From: JALZHR01 sp036388475 | GTDB lineage: Bacteria; Acidobacteriota; Blastocatellia; Pyrinomonadales; Pyrinomonadaceae | Direction of reading: 5' to 3' | DNA: 64,000 bases | Assembly (NCBI GenBank): GCA_036388475.1 | Contig: DASVRT010000027.1 | Coordinates: forward strand, 1 to 64,000 | In this document: piece after piece, positions 55,173 to 63,260 of the stretch | How positions within the stretch are numbered: the stretch's first letter is position 1 | Layout: each line of letters starts with the position of its first letter | The notes under the pieces: generated by a model | What the model was told of the DNA's origin: nothing | The model's input: only the letters and a program-made list of their open reading frames with translations | Databases searched by the model: none | Position numbers and translations under genes: made by a program

Positions 55173-56912
55173 ATGATTGAAATCGGGACACTCTTACAGG
55201 AACGCTACTTAATAGAAAAGCAAATCGGCGTCGGCGGGATGGGCGAGGTTTATCTCGCCGTCGACCAGCGTTTTGAAAGTTACGTGGCGATTAAAAAAAC
55301 CTTCTATAACAATGATGAACTGGGCGAAGCGTTCGAACGCGAAGCGCGCCTGCTCAACAGCCTGCTGCATCCGGTTTTGCCTCACGTCTCGGATTATTTC
55401 ACCGAAGCGGGCGGATATTTTCTCGTGATGCAGTATATCGAGGGCGAAGATTTGTTTGAGATTTTAAAGCGCGAAGGCTCATTTCCCGTCAAAGACGTTT
55501 TGCGCTGGACCGACAGCCTGCTCGACGCGCTCGATTATCTGCACTCGCAGGAACCGCCGATTATTCATCGCGATATAAAACCTCATAATTTGAAAATAAC
55601 GCCGCGCGGCGACGTCATTCTGCTCGATTTCGGCTTGGCGAAGCTGAAATCCGATAACACGACCGGCGTGAAAAGCGTCTTCGGTTATTCGCGCAAATAT
55701 TCGCCGCTCGAACAAATTCAGGGAACCGGAACCGACGCGCGCTCGGATTTGTTTGCGCTGGCGGCAACGGCGTATCATCTTTTGACGGGCAAGCCGCCGG
55801 TTGACGTGCTCGCCCGCGCCTCGGAAATCATCGTCGGAAATCCCGACCCGCTTCCGCTCGTGAGCGAAATCAATAAAGAAGTTCCGCCCGGCGTGGCGAA
55901 TGTTCTGAGTTCCGCGCTGTCGCTCAACGCCGCCGGGCGCTTTGTCACGGCGAAAGCGATGCGGCAGGCGTTGGAAAACGCCGCCAGTGAAGCGGCAAAC
56001 GAGCAAACCGAGGTTATACCGCCGGAACAAGTCTTATCGCCTCTCGGCGCTGCTGACGCGGGAATCGTGATTTCTCACGAAAATGAGGATTTTCCCGCTC
56101 TGGAAGCATTTGCCGCCGGTGCCGCCAATATTTCTCCGCCTGCGCCTGAAAATAACGAATTAGCTGAAAATGACGAATTAATAGTCGATAAAGTTTCGTT
56201 TCCGCACGTGGAAACGGTTTTGCCCGTGGAGCCGACGTTACCGCAGTCGATACCGCAATCGACCTTTACCGGCGACGTGGCGACGAAAGTTTCTGCGCGC
56301 CGAAAACAATCGCGGCTTCCGCTCGCGGCTTTGGCGGCATTGATAATTTGTGCCGGTTTGGCGGCTGGATATTTCATCAACCGCGCGAATTCGTCGAATC
56401 AGTCTCCATCGGTTGAATCGACCCGGGAATCGAACCCGGAGAGCGGGCAAACCGCCGTCGTTTTAGATTCGCCGCCGCCCGAAGTGACCGATTCGCCTTT
56501 GCCGGAAAACATCGAACAGGCTAAAACCAAGCCTCTCGCAATCGAAAAAACTGTCGCCAAGAAAGAAATTGTTAAAGAAACCGACGACGAGCCGGCGACT
56601 AAAACGGAGACCGCGGAAAAGCCGAAGCCGGTACAGGAGGAAGCTCCGCGTCCGGTTCAAGCGCCGCGCCGCGCCGAATCTCCGCGCCGCAATCAAGCAG
56701 CGCCGCGCAGCCGCGAATCGGAGCCGGTTCCCGACATCGAGTCGATTTTTACGGGTCGTTCTTCGAATCAGCGCAATGAGAGATGGCGACGCCAGGAACA
56801 AATGCGCCGCCAGCCGCGCGACGATATGAGCGAAGAAGAATGGCGCGAATGGCGACGCCAGCGCAGAGAAGAGCGCCGCCGCCGCCAAAACAGAAACTAT
56901 TTTCCGTTTTAA
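55173..56912 (+). CDS. membrane Ser/Thr kinase with Arg/Pro-rich tail
   Basis: A 579-residue Hanks-type kinase. The kin domain is residues ~8-270: GVGGMGEVYLAVD, YVAIKKTF, IIHRDIKPHNLKI, LLDFGLAKL. A single span near 370-395 (AALAALIICAGLAAGYFI) is followed by a Pro/Glu/Lys region and a very basic C-terminus (EEWREWRRQRREERRRRQ). It does not sit next to a sigma factor gene, unlike the other two kinases. Confidence 0.9.
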   Translation: MIEIGTLLQERYLIEKQIGVGGMGEVYLAVDQRFESYVAIKKTFYNNDELGEAFEREARLLNSLLHPVLPHVSDYFTEAGGYFLVMQYIEGEDLFEILKREGSFPVKDVLRWTDSLLDALDYLHSQEPPIIHRDIKPHNLKITPRGDVILLDFGLAKLKSDNTTGVKSVFGYSRKYSPLEQIQGTGTDARSDLFALAATAYHLLTGKPPVDVLARASEIIVGNPDPLPLVSEINKEVPPGVANVLSSALSLNAAGRFVTAKAMRQALENAASEAANEQTEVIPPEQVLSPLGAADAGIVISHENEDFPALEAFAAGAANISPPAPENNELAENDELIVDKVSFPHVETVLPVEPTLPQSIPQSTFTGDVATKVSARRKQSRLPLAALAALIICAGLAAGYFINRANSSNQSPSVESTRESNPESGQTAVVLDSPPPEVTDSPLPENIEQAKTKPLAIEKTVAKKEIVKETDDEPATKTETAEKPKPVQEEAPRPVQAPRRAESPRRNQAAPRSRESEPVPDIESIFTGRSSNQRNERWRRQEQMRRQPRDDMSEEEWREWRRQRREERRRRQNRNYFPF

Positions 56913-57022
56913 GGAAAATTCGAGCGATTGTTTCGGAAAAATAGACGGACGACGATTTATCGCCCGTATATTTTATTTTTGAAAGTTGAAATAATTGTTT
57001 GCGCCCGCCGGCGCGCCGGGCT

Positions 57023-58090
57023 TTAGCGTAAAACTTTGATGTCGCGCTCGCTGAAAATTTTCCAGCCTCCGGTGGTCTGCTGCCAGCGCAGCTCCTGAAT
57101 AACCTCGCCGCGGCGGCTTTTCGCGCCGTTGTCTATATTATATTTTTTGCGAAAACGCATTATCGCCATCCGTCCGCCGTTTTGAAAGATGATTTCCGGT
57201 TCTTCGGCGCGAATGTCGATGGCTTTAGCCGCCGCGAAAGCGCGCGTTTTTTCCAGGCGGACCGCAGTTTTGGAAGCGTTGCGGGCGAGATAAAACGCTT
57301 TTAATTCGGGCATATAAAAAGCCATTTGTTTTTCGATGTTGCGCGCATTGGTCGCTTCGACCCACCGCGCGAGAGATTCGCGCAGGGAACTGGCTTCGTT
57401 ATTTCCGCCGCCGGAAATTCGCGTGCGCGTGGTAAAAGCCGACGGAGTCCGTTCTTTCGTTTGTCCGGCGGCGGCGCGGTTGTCGAGCGGTTCTGCGCCG
57501 TAGATGTCCCAGCTGACGACTTCATTAATTTTGTCGTAGAAGGTTTGGATTATAACCGGCTCGATAAGCTCGGCGGCGGAAATGCGGCGCGTCACGCGCA
57601 GGCGTCTGCCGTTTTCGAGCGGCGTGAAGGTAAAACTGACGCTGTCGTTGCTGCCGCCGCTGGAATTAAAGGTCAGGCTGCTGCGCTCCAGCCCGATGCG
57701 CGAGCGCAGCACGCCGCCGTCCGTCGTGCGTATGCTGCGGACGATTCCGTCGGCGACGAAATCGACTCGCGGCGCGCGCGAAGAACCGAGCGAAACGCGC
57801 TTGCCGCGGCACTCTATCGCCAGCAGGTCGGGCGGCGTCAGGCGCACCGCCAAATCAATAAAAAACTGCTGCTGCTCGCCGTACGGAACATTGCTCGTCG
57901 CTCCTTCGATAACGGAATAAAGCTTATCGCTGCTGTCGACGTCGATGCGGTAAACGCCGTTCAGCCCGGATGCCGGATGGCAGACGTTTCCGGTTATTCT
58001 TTCCCGCATTCCTTGCGCGTAAAGCGTTCCGCCGCAGCAAACGCTTAAGACTGTCAAAATTATTATCAAGCGCGCGGTTTTTCGTATCAT
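57023..58090 (-). CDS. exported protein with C-terminal NTF2-like domain
   Basis: A 355-residue protein with signal peptide (LIIILTVLSVCCGGTLYAQ). Residues ~35-200 form a beta-rich domain (ITGNVCHPASGLNGVYRIDV). Residues ~235-355 fit a SnoaL/DUF4440-like NTF2 fold (LARWVEATNARNIEKQMAFY through GGWKIFSERDIKVL). Acidobacterial genomes carry many such exported proteins of unknown role. The catalytic pocket residues of enzymatic NTF2 proteins are not evident. Confidence 0.72.
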   Translation of the reverse strand: MIRKTARLIIILTVLSVCCGGTLYAQGMRERITGNVCHPASGLNGVYRIDVDSSDKLYSVIEGATSNVPYGEQQQFFIDLAVRLTPPDLLAIECRGKRVSLGSSRAPRVDFVADGIVRSIRTTDGGVLRSRIGLERSSLTFNSSGGSNDSVSFTFTPLENGRRLRVTRRISAAELIEPVIIQTFYDKINEVVSWDIYGAEPLDNRAAAGQTKERTPSAFTTRTRISGGGNNEASSLRESLARWVEATNARNIEKQMAFYMPELKAFYLARNASKTAVRLEKTRAFAAAKAIDIRAEEPEIIFQNGGRMAIMRFRKKYNIDNGAKSRRGEVIQELRWQQTTGGWKIFSERDIKVLR

Positions 58091-58222
58091 TTCGCCCCCT
58101 GGTTAATTTAATTACACTGCTTTTGATAACTGTATTATACGCCGAGTTTGACAAATATTATACAAAAAAGGAACGCCGGAGCGAGAGACGGGACTTTAAA
58201 TCGGCGGCATTCCTTTCGAAAA

Positions 58223-58353
58223 AGGACGACAAGTTTTAAAGTGACTTCTAACGTGGGCGCGACTTGAAGCCGCATCGAAGGCTTTCGCCGGCGCTTTTAA
58301 CCGTTAAGGTACACGCTCGTCGGGTTGGATGTAGCAACCTCGGCATTCGTCCT
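58223..58353 (-). ncRNA. Y RNA-like element, satellite copy 2
   Basis: Minus-strand RNA with ends AGGACGA and TCGTCCT pairing perfectly, then the conserved CGAATGC block, a second helix (GAGGTTGC with GTCACTTT, 7 of 8 positions pairing) and the CTACAT block. The 80-nt interior holds a TTCAAGT T-loop and a GGCGAAAGCC variable-arm-like hairpin, as in a class II tRNA, but I cannot assemble a full tRNA body. It directly follows copy 1 on the minus strand. Assigned by the terminal blocks shared with the rsr array. Confidence 0.65.
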
Positions 58354-58360
58354 GAAAACG

Positions 58361-58430
58361 AGGGCGACAAAAATAGAAATGACCGCGTTTTTCTAACCAA
58401 AAGAAATGTAGTCATTCCGGCATTCGCCCC
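58361..58430 (-). ncRNA. Y RNA-like element, minimal satellite copy 1
   Basis: Only 70 nt long. Ends GGGGCGA/TCGCCCT pair, as does the inner helix GGAATGAC/GTCATTTC, each with one G-U on the minus strand. Between them lies just a 23-nt insert that folds as TTTCT-TTTGGTT-AGAAA, a 5-bp stem with a 7-base loop shaped like an anticodon arm. The ATGC and CTACAT blocks are intact. This looks like the bare Ro-binding stem with a mini effector hairpin. Confidence 0.68.
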
Positions 58431-58433
58431 GAA

Positions 58434-58468
58434 AACATTTATCATTTATCATTTATCATTTATCGAAT
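58434..58468. repeat. TTTATCA heptamer tract
   Basis: Four tandem copies of CATTTATCATTTAT-type 7-bp words are followed by the complement TGATAAATG near 58476. Same style as the other heptamer gaps. Confidence 0.7.
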
Positions 58469-58557
58469 CCGCCTGAATGATAAATGTTAAAGGTTAAGCC
58501 GAAAATCCTTTTTCAAATTTCCCCGATGTGCTACGATTGCGGCATTGGAGGAAAATT

Positions 58558-58998
58558 ATGTATTGCAATCAAAAATATTCCGGCGCCGTCAAAGGTTTTC
58601 TGCTCGGCATTCTTTTAATGGTTTCGCTGATGTTCGTCGGCTCGAATTGGAACAAATCTCAATCGCCGAAAAACGCCGTTTCTTTCGACGAAGCCGTCCT
58701 GCGCATTAAATCGGACGATATAAAAGAAGTCAGAATCAAAAACCGGACGGCTGAGTTTTTTAAAGACGAGCGGTTTGCCTATTCGACCGAGGTTGCTTCC
58801 GACTATATGCAGGAAGCTTTGTTCGAACAAATAAGCTCGAATGGTTTAAGGGTCAGCTACGCGTCCGAGTCGTCAGCCAGCCCGTTCGGCTATTTGATTC
58901 AAATCCTGTTCTGGATGTTTTTCATCAGCCCGCCCGTCATCGTCGTTCTGCTGTTGATAATTATTAAGAAACTGGACGCCAACAGTTCAAATAAGTAA
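58558..58998 (+). CDS. orphan FtsH extracellular-domain-like membrane protein
   Basis: A 146-residue protein; TTGGAGGAAAATT precedes ATG 58558. It has an N-terminal span (AVKGFLLGILLMVSLMFVG), a ~75-residue domain with VSFDEAVLRIKSDDIKEVRI as in the periplasmic domain of FtsH, and a C-terminal span (LFWMFFISPPVIVVLLLII). The AAA and protease domains of FtsH are absent and the next gene is unrelated, so this is a free-standing copy of FtsH's membrane module, possibly a modulator of FtsH. Confidence 0.72.
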   Translation: MYCNQKYSGAVKGFLLGILLMVSLMFVGSNWNKSQSPKNAVSFDEAVLRIKSDDIKEVRIKNRTAEFFKDERFAYSTEVASDYMQEALFEQISSNGLRVSYASESSASPFGYLIQILFWMFFISPPVIVVLLLIIIKKLDANSSNK

Positions 58999-59078
58999 AA
59001 CACGAGGGCAGGAGAAATCTTGTCCTTTTCTTTCAATGACAAACTTTTCCTCGTCCTGTATCAGCGGCGGAAAAACCG

Positions 59079-59594
59079 ATGAGCATTTCGATTAGACAAT
59101 TAACCGCGGACGATTGGCGCGAATTCTCGCAGGTTCGCCTGAAAGCGCTCAAAACCGACCCGCTCGTCTTCGGCTCAAACTACGAAAAAGAATCGCAATT
59201 TACCGAAGCCGATTGGCGCGAACGCCTGCAAGCCAACGATTCCGCCGTTTTTATGCTTTTTGCTGAGGAAACGCCAATCGGAATGACCGGCGTTTCTGTC
59301 GATCGCGACGACCCGACCGGCAAAACCGCCATTTTCTGGGGTTCGTGGCTCGAACCGCATTTTCGCGGCAAAGGCTTATCGGAGCTAATGTACAAAGCGC
59401 GCCTCGACTGGGCAAAAGCGCGCCCGACCGTCGAGCGAATAATCGTCTCGCACCGCGCCTCGAATCTCGCCTCCAAATACGCCAATCAAAAACACGGTTT
59501 CGCATACACCCGCACGCACGAAAAACTCTGGTCGGACGGCGCGACCGAAGACGAAGTCTGCTACGAGCTTTATCTGAAACCCGAACGACGATAA
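59079..59594 (+). CDS. GNAT-family N-acetyltransferase
   Basis: A 171-residue GNAT enzyme. ISIRQLTADDWREFSQVRLKAL opens the fold. The acetyl-CoA loop is in LEPHFRGKGLSELMYKARLD, followed by the strand VERIIVSHRASN and KHGFAYTRTHEKL. Substrate unknown. It stands alone upstream of a 21-bp repeat array. Confidence 0.87.
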   Translation: MSISIRQLTADDWREFSQVRLKALKTDPLVFGSNYEKESQFTEADWRERLQANDSAVFMLFAEETPIGMTGVSVDRDDPTGKTAIFWGSWLEPHFRGKGLSELMYKARLDWAKARPTVERIIVSHRASNLASKYANQKHGFAYTRTHEKLWSDGATEDEVCYELYLKPERR

Positions 59595-59682
59595 AAGTTT
59601 AATTTAATCAAAGGAAATCCGTTCAAAATTCGCGGGAAGTTTCAGGCGCTTTGCCGGTTTTCGCTTTTTCTGCACCGGCAGG

Positions 59683-59868
59683 CAGTCATTTCCAATACGC
59701 AGGCTTCTGTTTCCATCCGGCAGGCGTTCATTTCCATTCCGCATACAGTCATTTCCACTCTGCATACATCCATTCCCGTTTCGCCTACACCTGTTTCCAT
59801 TCGGCAGACAGTCATTTCCATTCTGCCGACGCTCATTTCCACTCCGCCGACGGTTATTTCCAAACTGA
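59683..59868. repeat. 21-bp tandem repeat array (TTTCCATTC type)
   Basis: TTTCCA or a one-base variant begins at 59689, 59710, 59731, 59752, 59773, 59794, 59815, 59836 and 59857: nine units at exact 21-bp spacing. Typical unit TCATTTCCATTCCGCATACA plus one base. The first units contain CCGGCAGG, a word shared with the arrays at 1-390 and 6032-6150. Open frames on both strands are a by-product of the period. It ends 14 bases before a Y RNA-like element. Confidence 0.88.
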
Positions 59869-59882
59869 GAAGCTAAAAACTT

Positions 59883-59979
59883 TGGCGACAAAATCGGCGG
59901 GAGTTCCGCCCGTTAGTGAAAATCGGGCGGGAAAGAATCGAACTTGTCTCGTCCAATGTGCTCACGACCGCATTCGCCA
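59883..59979 (-). ncRNA. Y RNA-like element flanking a toxin-antitoxin pair (left copy)
   Basis: A 97-nt minus-strand element. Ends TGGCGA/TCGCCA pair. The blocks GCGAATGC and ACAT and the trailing GATTTTGTCG match the rsr array. The interior has a T-loop-like AAG-TTCGATT-CTT and an acceptor-like CCGCCCG/CGGGCGG hairpin closed by an 11-base linker, but no D-arm, so it is a permuted tRNA minihelix. Nearly identical to the element at 60737 and in the same direction. Confidence 0.72.
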
Positions 59980-60042
59980 GGTATTTAAGAACTTTATTCA
60001 TTAAAATGATGCAAATATAGCTTATCGTGCTATATTTTGATT

Positions 60043-60375
60043 ATGAGCGTGGTTGTCTCGACTTCCGAAATTAAATTAACCAAAACCGAAGCCGGCGTTC
60101 TTCGCATCGGCGATTCGCGTGTTTCTCTGGACACGGTAATTATCGCTTTCGGTCAGGGCGCGACGCCCGAACAGATTGTCGAAGATTACGATTCGCTCGA
60201 ACTCGCGGAAGTTTATGCCGCCATCAGCTATTACCTGCAAAACCGCGAAGAAGTGGAAGACTATTTAGTTCAAAGAAAAGTCCAACGCGATGAGCTTCGC
60301 CGCAAAATAGAATCACGCTCGAATCCGCAGGGAATCCGCGAAAAACTTCTCGCTCGCCGCCGAAAATCTTTATGA
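60043..60375 (+). CDS. DUF433 antitoxin-like protein
   Basis: A 110-residue DUF433 protein starting at ATG 60043. The family core DSRVSLDTVIIAFGQGATPE and IVEDYDSLELAEVYAAISYY is a helix-turn-helix type fold. A charged C-terminus probably binds the toxin. It overlaps the DUF5615 gene by four bases, the standard arrangement in which DUF433 is the antitoxin. Confidence 0.88.
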   Translation: MSVVVSTSEIKLTKTEAGVLRIGDSRVSLDTVIIAFGQGATPEQIVEDYDSLELAEVYAAISYYLQNREEVEDYLVQRKVQRDELRRKIESRSNPQGIREKLLARRRKSL

Positions 60376-60728
60376 TTCGCTTTCTTTCCGACGAAGATTT
60401 CAACCGCCGAATCCTGCGCGGTCTGCGTCGTCGCCTGCCCGCGCTCGAACTCGTCCGCGTGCAGGATGTCGGATTAATCACTCGACCCGACACGGAAGTT
60501 CTGGAATGGGCGGCAAAAGAAAACCACGTTCTCTTAACGCACGACGTTACGACTATGAGCAAACACGCCTTCGACCGCGTAAATCAAGGCTTGCCGATGC
60601 CGGGCGTCATCGAAGTTTCCCAACTCGTTCCCATCGGCGAGGCAATCGAAGAATTAATCTTAATCGCCGAATGCAGCCTCGAAAACGAATGGCAAAATCA
60701 AGTTATTTTCCTGCCGCTTAAGAGCTAA
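60372..60728 (+). CDS. DUF5615 PIN-like toxin
   Basis: A 118-residue PIN-like protein: FLSDEDFNRRILRGLRRRLP supplies the first acidic residues, RVQDVGLITRPDTEVLEWA and VLLTHDVTTMSKHAF the rest of the predicted metal site (Asp-Asp-Asp). Such proteins are predicted RNases paired with DUF433. It is translationally coupled to the antitoxin. The pair is bracketed by direct copies of a Y RNA-like element. Confidence 0.87.
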   Translation: MIRFLSDEDFNRRILRGLRRRLPALELVRVQDVGLITRPDTEVLEWAAKENHVLLTHDVTTMSKHAFDRVNQGLPMPGVIEVSQLVPIGEAIEELILIAECSLENEWQNQVIFLPLKS

Positions 60729-60736
60729 TCTAAAAC

Positions 60737-60836
60737 TTGGCGACAAGTTTTGCCGGGAGTTCCGCCCGTCAAGCAAAATCGGGCGGGAAAGAGTCGAACT
60801 TGTCTCGTCCAATGTACTCACGACGGCATTCGCCAA
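60737..60836 (-). ncRNA. Y RNA-like element flanking a toxin-antitoxin pair (right copy)
   Basis: A 100-nt minus-strand element. TTGGCGA/TCGCCAA ends pair perfectly; the inner helix CGTCGTGAG against CTCCCGGC pairs at 7 of 8 positions. Interior as in the left copy: TTCGACT T-loop, CCGCCCG/CGGGCGG acceptor-like hairpin with a TTTTGCTTG linker, no D-arm. It begins nine bases after the DUF5615 stop codon. Confidence 0.72.
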
Positions 60837-61013
60837 AAATTAAATTAAAATCCTGAAAGGAATTGCGGGCGCGCAGGAATTAAAAAATGTTGACTTGTCC
60901 GGAGTTCTTAATGCAAGATGTTTGTATCGAAAACTCCCTTGATATTTATTTGAAATTCTTCAGATAAATATTTTTCATACACGCAACCTGTTAAGAAATT
61001 TTAGGAGATTAAG

Positions 61014-61295
61014 ATGAAAACTTTACGAAAGATTATTCCGACGAATAAATATTTGGCAACAGCGCTGATTTTCCTGATGCTGATTTCATCAGCCGGCGTT
61101 TTGATTTCATTTGCGAAACGAACCGAGAAAAAATCGGATACCTGCGATTGGTATCAACAGCGCACCTATTACACGGATGCTTCGCATACTACTTATACGG
61201 GAATGCGAATCTGGTTTTGCGACGGCTATATCGGTCAAGCCGGAACGATAACCGCGTTTTATATAAACTCTACTTGCGAGTGCGACCCGCAATAG
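61014..61295 (+). CDS. small exported Cys-rich protein (DUF6289-like)
   Basis: A 93-residue protein; TAGGAGATTAAG precedes the ATG. An N-terminal hydrophobic segment (YLATALIFLMLISSAGVLIS) is followed by a ~55-residue mature part with four cysteines and YYTDASHTTYTGMRIWFCDG, resembling small DUF6289 proteins. It might be a peptide of unknown, possibly secreted, role. Placement in that family is tentative. Confidence 0.68.
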   Translation: MKTLRKIIPTNKYLATALIFLMLISSAGVLISFAKRTEKKSDTCDWYQQRTYYTDASHTTYTGMRIWFCDGYIGQAGTITAFYINSTCECDPQ

Positions 61296-61412
61296 CTTAA
61301 ATCATCAAAAAGAGAAGCTTGATATTTAAAAAGCTTTTTTATCTTCGGGCGGCAGGGATTTTATTTTCTCTGCCGTTTTTTACTCGACGTATAATTCAAA
61401 TCTCAAAATTCG

Positions 61413-61465
61413 AGAATATAGAATAAGTCCGTCAAACGATAGTTTACAAACTTATTCTATATTCT
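61413..61465 (-). terminator. 16-bp perfect stem after rsr
   Basis: AGAATATAGAATAAGT at 61413-61428 is exactly complementary to 61450-61465, immediately after the rsr stop codon on the minus strand. Likely the rsr terminator. Confidence 0.75.
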
Positions 61466-61468
61466 TAT

Positions 61469-63034
61469 TTAAATCTCAACCTTCTCAATCACGCCGACCC
61501 AATGTCCGGCGTCCAGTGTGCCGCCCGCGAATTCCGAGACGAGTGTAAACACCTGGTCGGAGAATCCGCCGACGTTGAGGATGTCGGCGCGTTCGCTGGC
61601 TTGCGTGTGGGCGTAAGGCTGGATGTCGATGCAGACGAGTTTGGCGTCCGCGTTGCGGGACTTGAACGCGTTCCATTGAATCATCGTCTGCGTTCCGCTG
61701 TGCGACGAACGGGTTGTATCGACCCACGATTCGTTGTCCGAAACGTAAATCACGACGTCGCCGTGAGCTTTTTTGGCGTTCAGCGAGACGAGCGGCGCGG
61801 AGCAGTTGGTTCCGCCCGCAGGCAGCTTCGCCAGCTTCTGCGCGTTGGTCATCACCGAATCGCGCGGGTTCAAATCCGCCGGCACGATGTGGTCGCTGAA
61901 CGGGATGACTTCCGCCGAAGGGTTTTTGCGCAGGATTGCCGCCGCGACCAGCGCCGCCGCGTCGAGGCAGCGAACGGTCGAAGTCGCGCCTTTGCGATAG
62001 CCCGTCACCGCCGAGTGCATCGAGCCTGAAATGTCGGGGAAAACGTAAACTTTTCCTTTGATTTCCGGCACGTTTTCGGTGGCGATTTCCATTGCGTCCT
62101 GCAACGCTTCGGTGATGGCGCGCGGGATTGCGCGATTTTGCGAAGCCGCCGTGAACGCGACCAGCAGTTGGTACGGAAACACCCGCGCGCGGCGAATCGC
62201 TTCGCGGTCGCGCAGGCGATTGGCGATGATTTCAACCATTTCCGCGTCACTGAAAACGCCGTGGCGCTGGAAAGTGTTGAGATTCATACGCGTCATCTGC
62301 CAGCCCGCATTGCGCGCGATTTGCGTCCATTCACGGGTGCTGATGGGCAGCGCCGCCAGCATTTGGAATGGCACGTCCGGCACTTCCAGCCTGTCGCCGC
62401 TTTTGAAACGCTCGAAGGCTTTGACGATTTCCGGCAGCTTGTCGGCGTCGATGTCGCGCCCGATAAAGTAGCCGTAAAGCGCTTCTTTTTCGGCGTCCGA
62501 AGGCTTCGGGTGAACCATTTTCAGAACGTCGGCAAACGACGGCTGCGCGCCGATTGATTGTTTGAAAATCTGTTCCGGCGGGCGGTTTTCGAACCATTCG
62601 CGCACGAGGCGTTTCGGCAGCGAGCCGAGCGATTTTCTGCCCGTCGCGCCCGAACGCATTATCTGCACGAAGTTGCGGAGCATTTTTCCGTTGTCAATCA
62701 CGCGCGGAAAGACTTTTTCCAAAAGAGCTTTGTCCTTCGAAGCCAGAATCGCCGCGAGCAGTGCGGGCATATCTTTCATAAAGCCTTTTTCGCGGGCAAA
62801 GACGGCGGTTTTCGCCACAAATTCGGCGTCCGTTTCATTTGCCAGCGCGAGAATTTTCTCAAGCTGCTCGCCGGCGTCGGCGTAGAAAGTGTGGTTAAAA
62901 CAGCCCGTCGCCGCGTATTGCGCCAGCGCCTGTTTCGGCGTGAGCTTGTAAGCCAGCCCGCCGGCTTCATTGACAGCGTCAGCCTTCGGCGTGAACAAGC
63001 CTTTGACGGTTTGAAATAGATTTTTATTTGCCAT
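61469..63034 (-). CDS. rsr: Ro60 orthologue Rsr (TROVE + VWA)
   Basis: A 521-residue ring-shaped RNA-binding protein. Residues ~20-335 are the TROVE/Ro HEAT-like repeats (GLAYKLTPKQALAQYAATGC, IMRSGATGRKSLG, AALPISTREWTQIARNAGW). Residues ~340-510 are a VWA domain with intact MIDAS (VFPDISGSMHS, then AGGTNCSAP and YVSDNESW). Bacterial Ro binds misfolded RNAs in its cavity and Y RNAs on its surface, and can tether PNPase for RNA degradation. GGAGGAATT lies upstream of the ATG. Five tandem Y RNA-like elements begin 91 bp upstream on the same strand. Confidence 0.94.
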   Translation of the reverse strand: MANKNLFQTVKGLFTPKADAVNEAGGLAYKLTPKQALAQYAATGCFNHTFYADAGEQLEKILALANETDAEFVAKTAVFAREKGFMKDMPALLAAILASKDKALLEKVFPRVIDNGKMLRNFVQIMRSGATGRKSLGSLPKRLVREWFENRPPEQIFKQSIGAQPSFADVLKMVHPKPSDAEKEALYGYFIGRDIDADKLPEIVKAFERFKSGDRLEVPDVPFQMLAALPISTREWTQIARNAGWQMTRMNLNTFQRHGVFSDAEMVEIIANRLRDREAIRRARVFPYQLLVAFTAASQNRAIPRAITEALQDAMEIATENVPEIKGKVYVFPDISGSMHSAVTGYRKGATSTVRCLDAAALVAAAILRKNPSAEVIPFSDHIVPADLNPRDSVMTNAQKLAKLPAGGTNCSAPLVSLNAKKAHGDVVIYVSDNESWVDTTRSSHSGTQTMIQWNAFKSRNADAKLVCIDIQPYAHTQASERADILNVGGFSDQVFTLVSEFAGGTLDAGHWVGVIEKVEI

Positions 63035-63125
63035 AATTCCTCCTCTGTGAAAATTACGAATTACGAATATCGGAAATCTTTCTCCAATTCGTAATTCGTA
63101 ATTCGTAATTCGTCTTTGAATAAAT

Positions 63126-63251
63126 CGGGTGACAAAATCGAAAAGACTTTTGCGCGTGAACAGTTTAGGAACACCGGAGTTATCCGACTCCGCGAGGCGC
63201 GAGCGTGGTTTTTAGCCACTGGAGGATGTAGTCCGTTTCAGCATTCACCCG
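63126..63251 (-). ncRNA. Y RNA-like element, array unit 5 (nearest rsr)
   Basis: Terminal helix CGGGTGA/TCACCCG is perfect. Inner helix GAAA(C)GGAC/GTCTTTTC has eight pairs and one bulged C. The AATGC and CTACAT blocks and GATTTTGTC trailer are intact. The interior has a GTGG-CTAAAAA-CCAC hairpin and a CGGAGT-CGGATA-ACTCCG hairpin in acceptor position, but no recognisable T-loop, so tRNA origin is not demonstrable. Confidence 0.72.
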
Positions 63252-63260
63252 AAAATTGAA

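Noticed and set aside
59604..60004. Open frames across the TTTCCATTC array
   Set aside because: Same by-product of 21-bp periodicity; frames exist on both strands without start signals.
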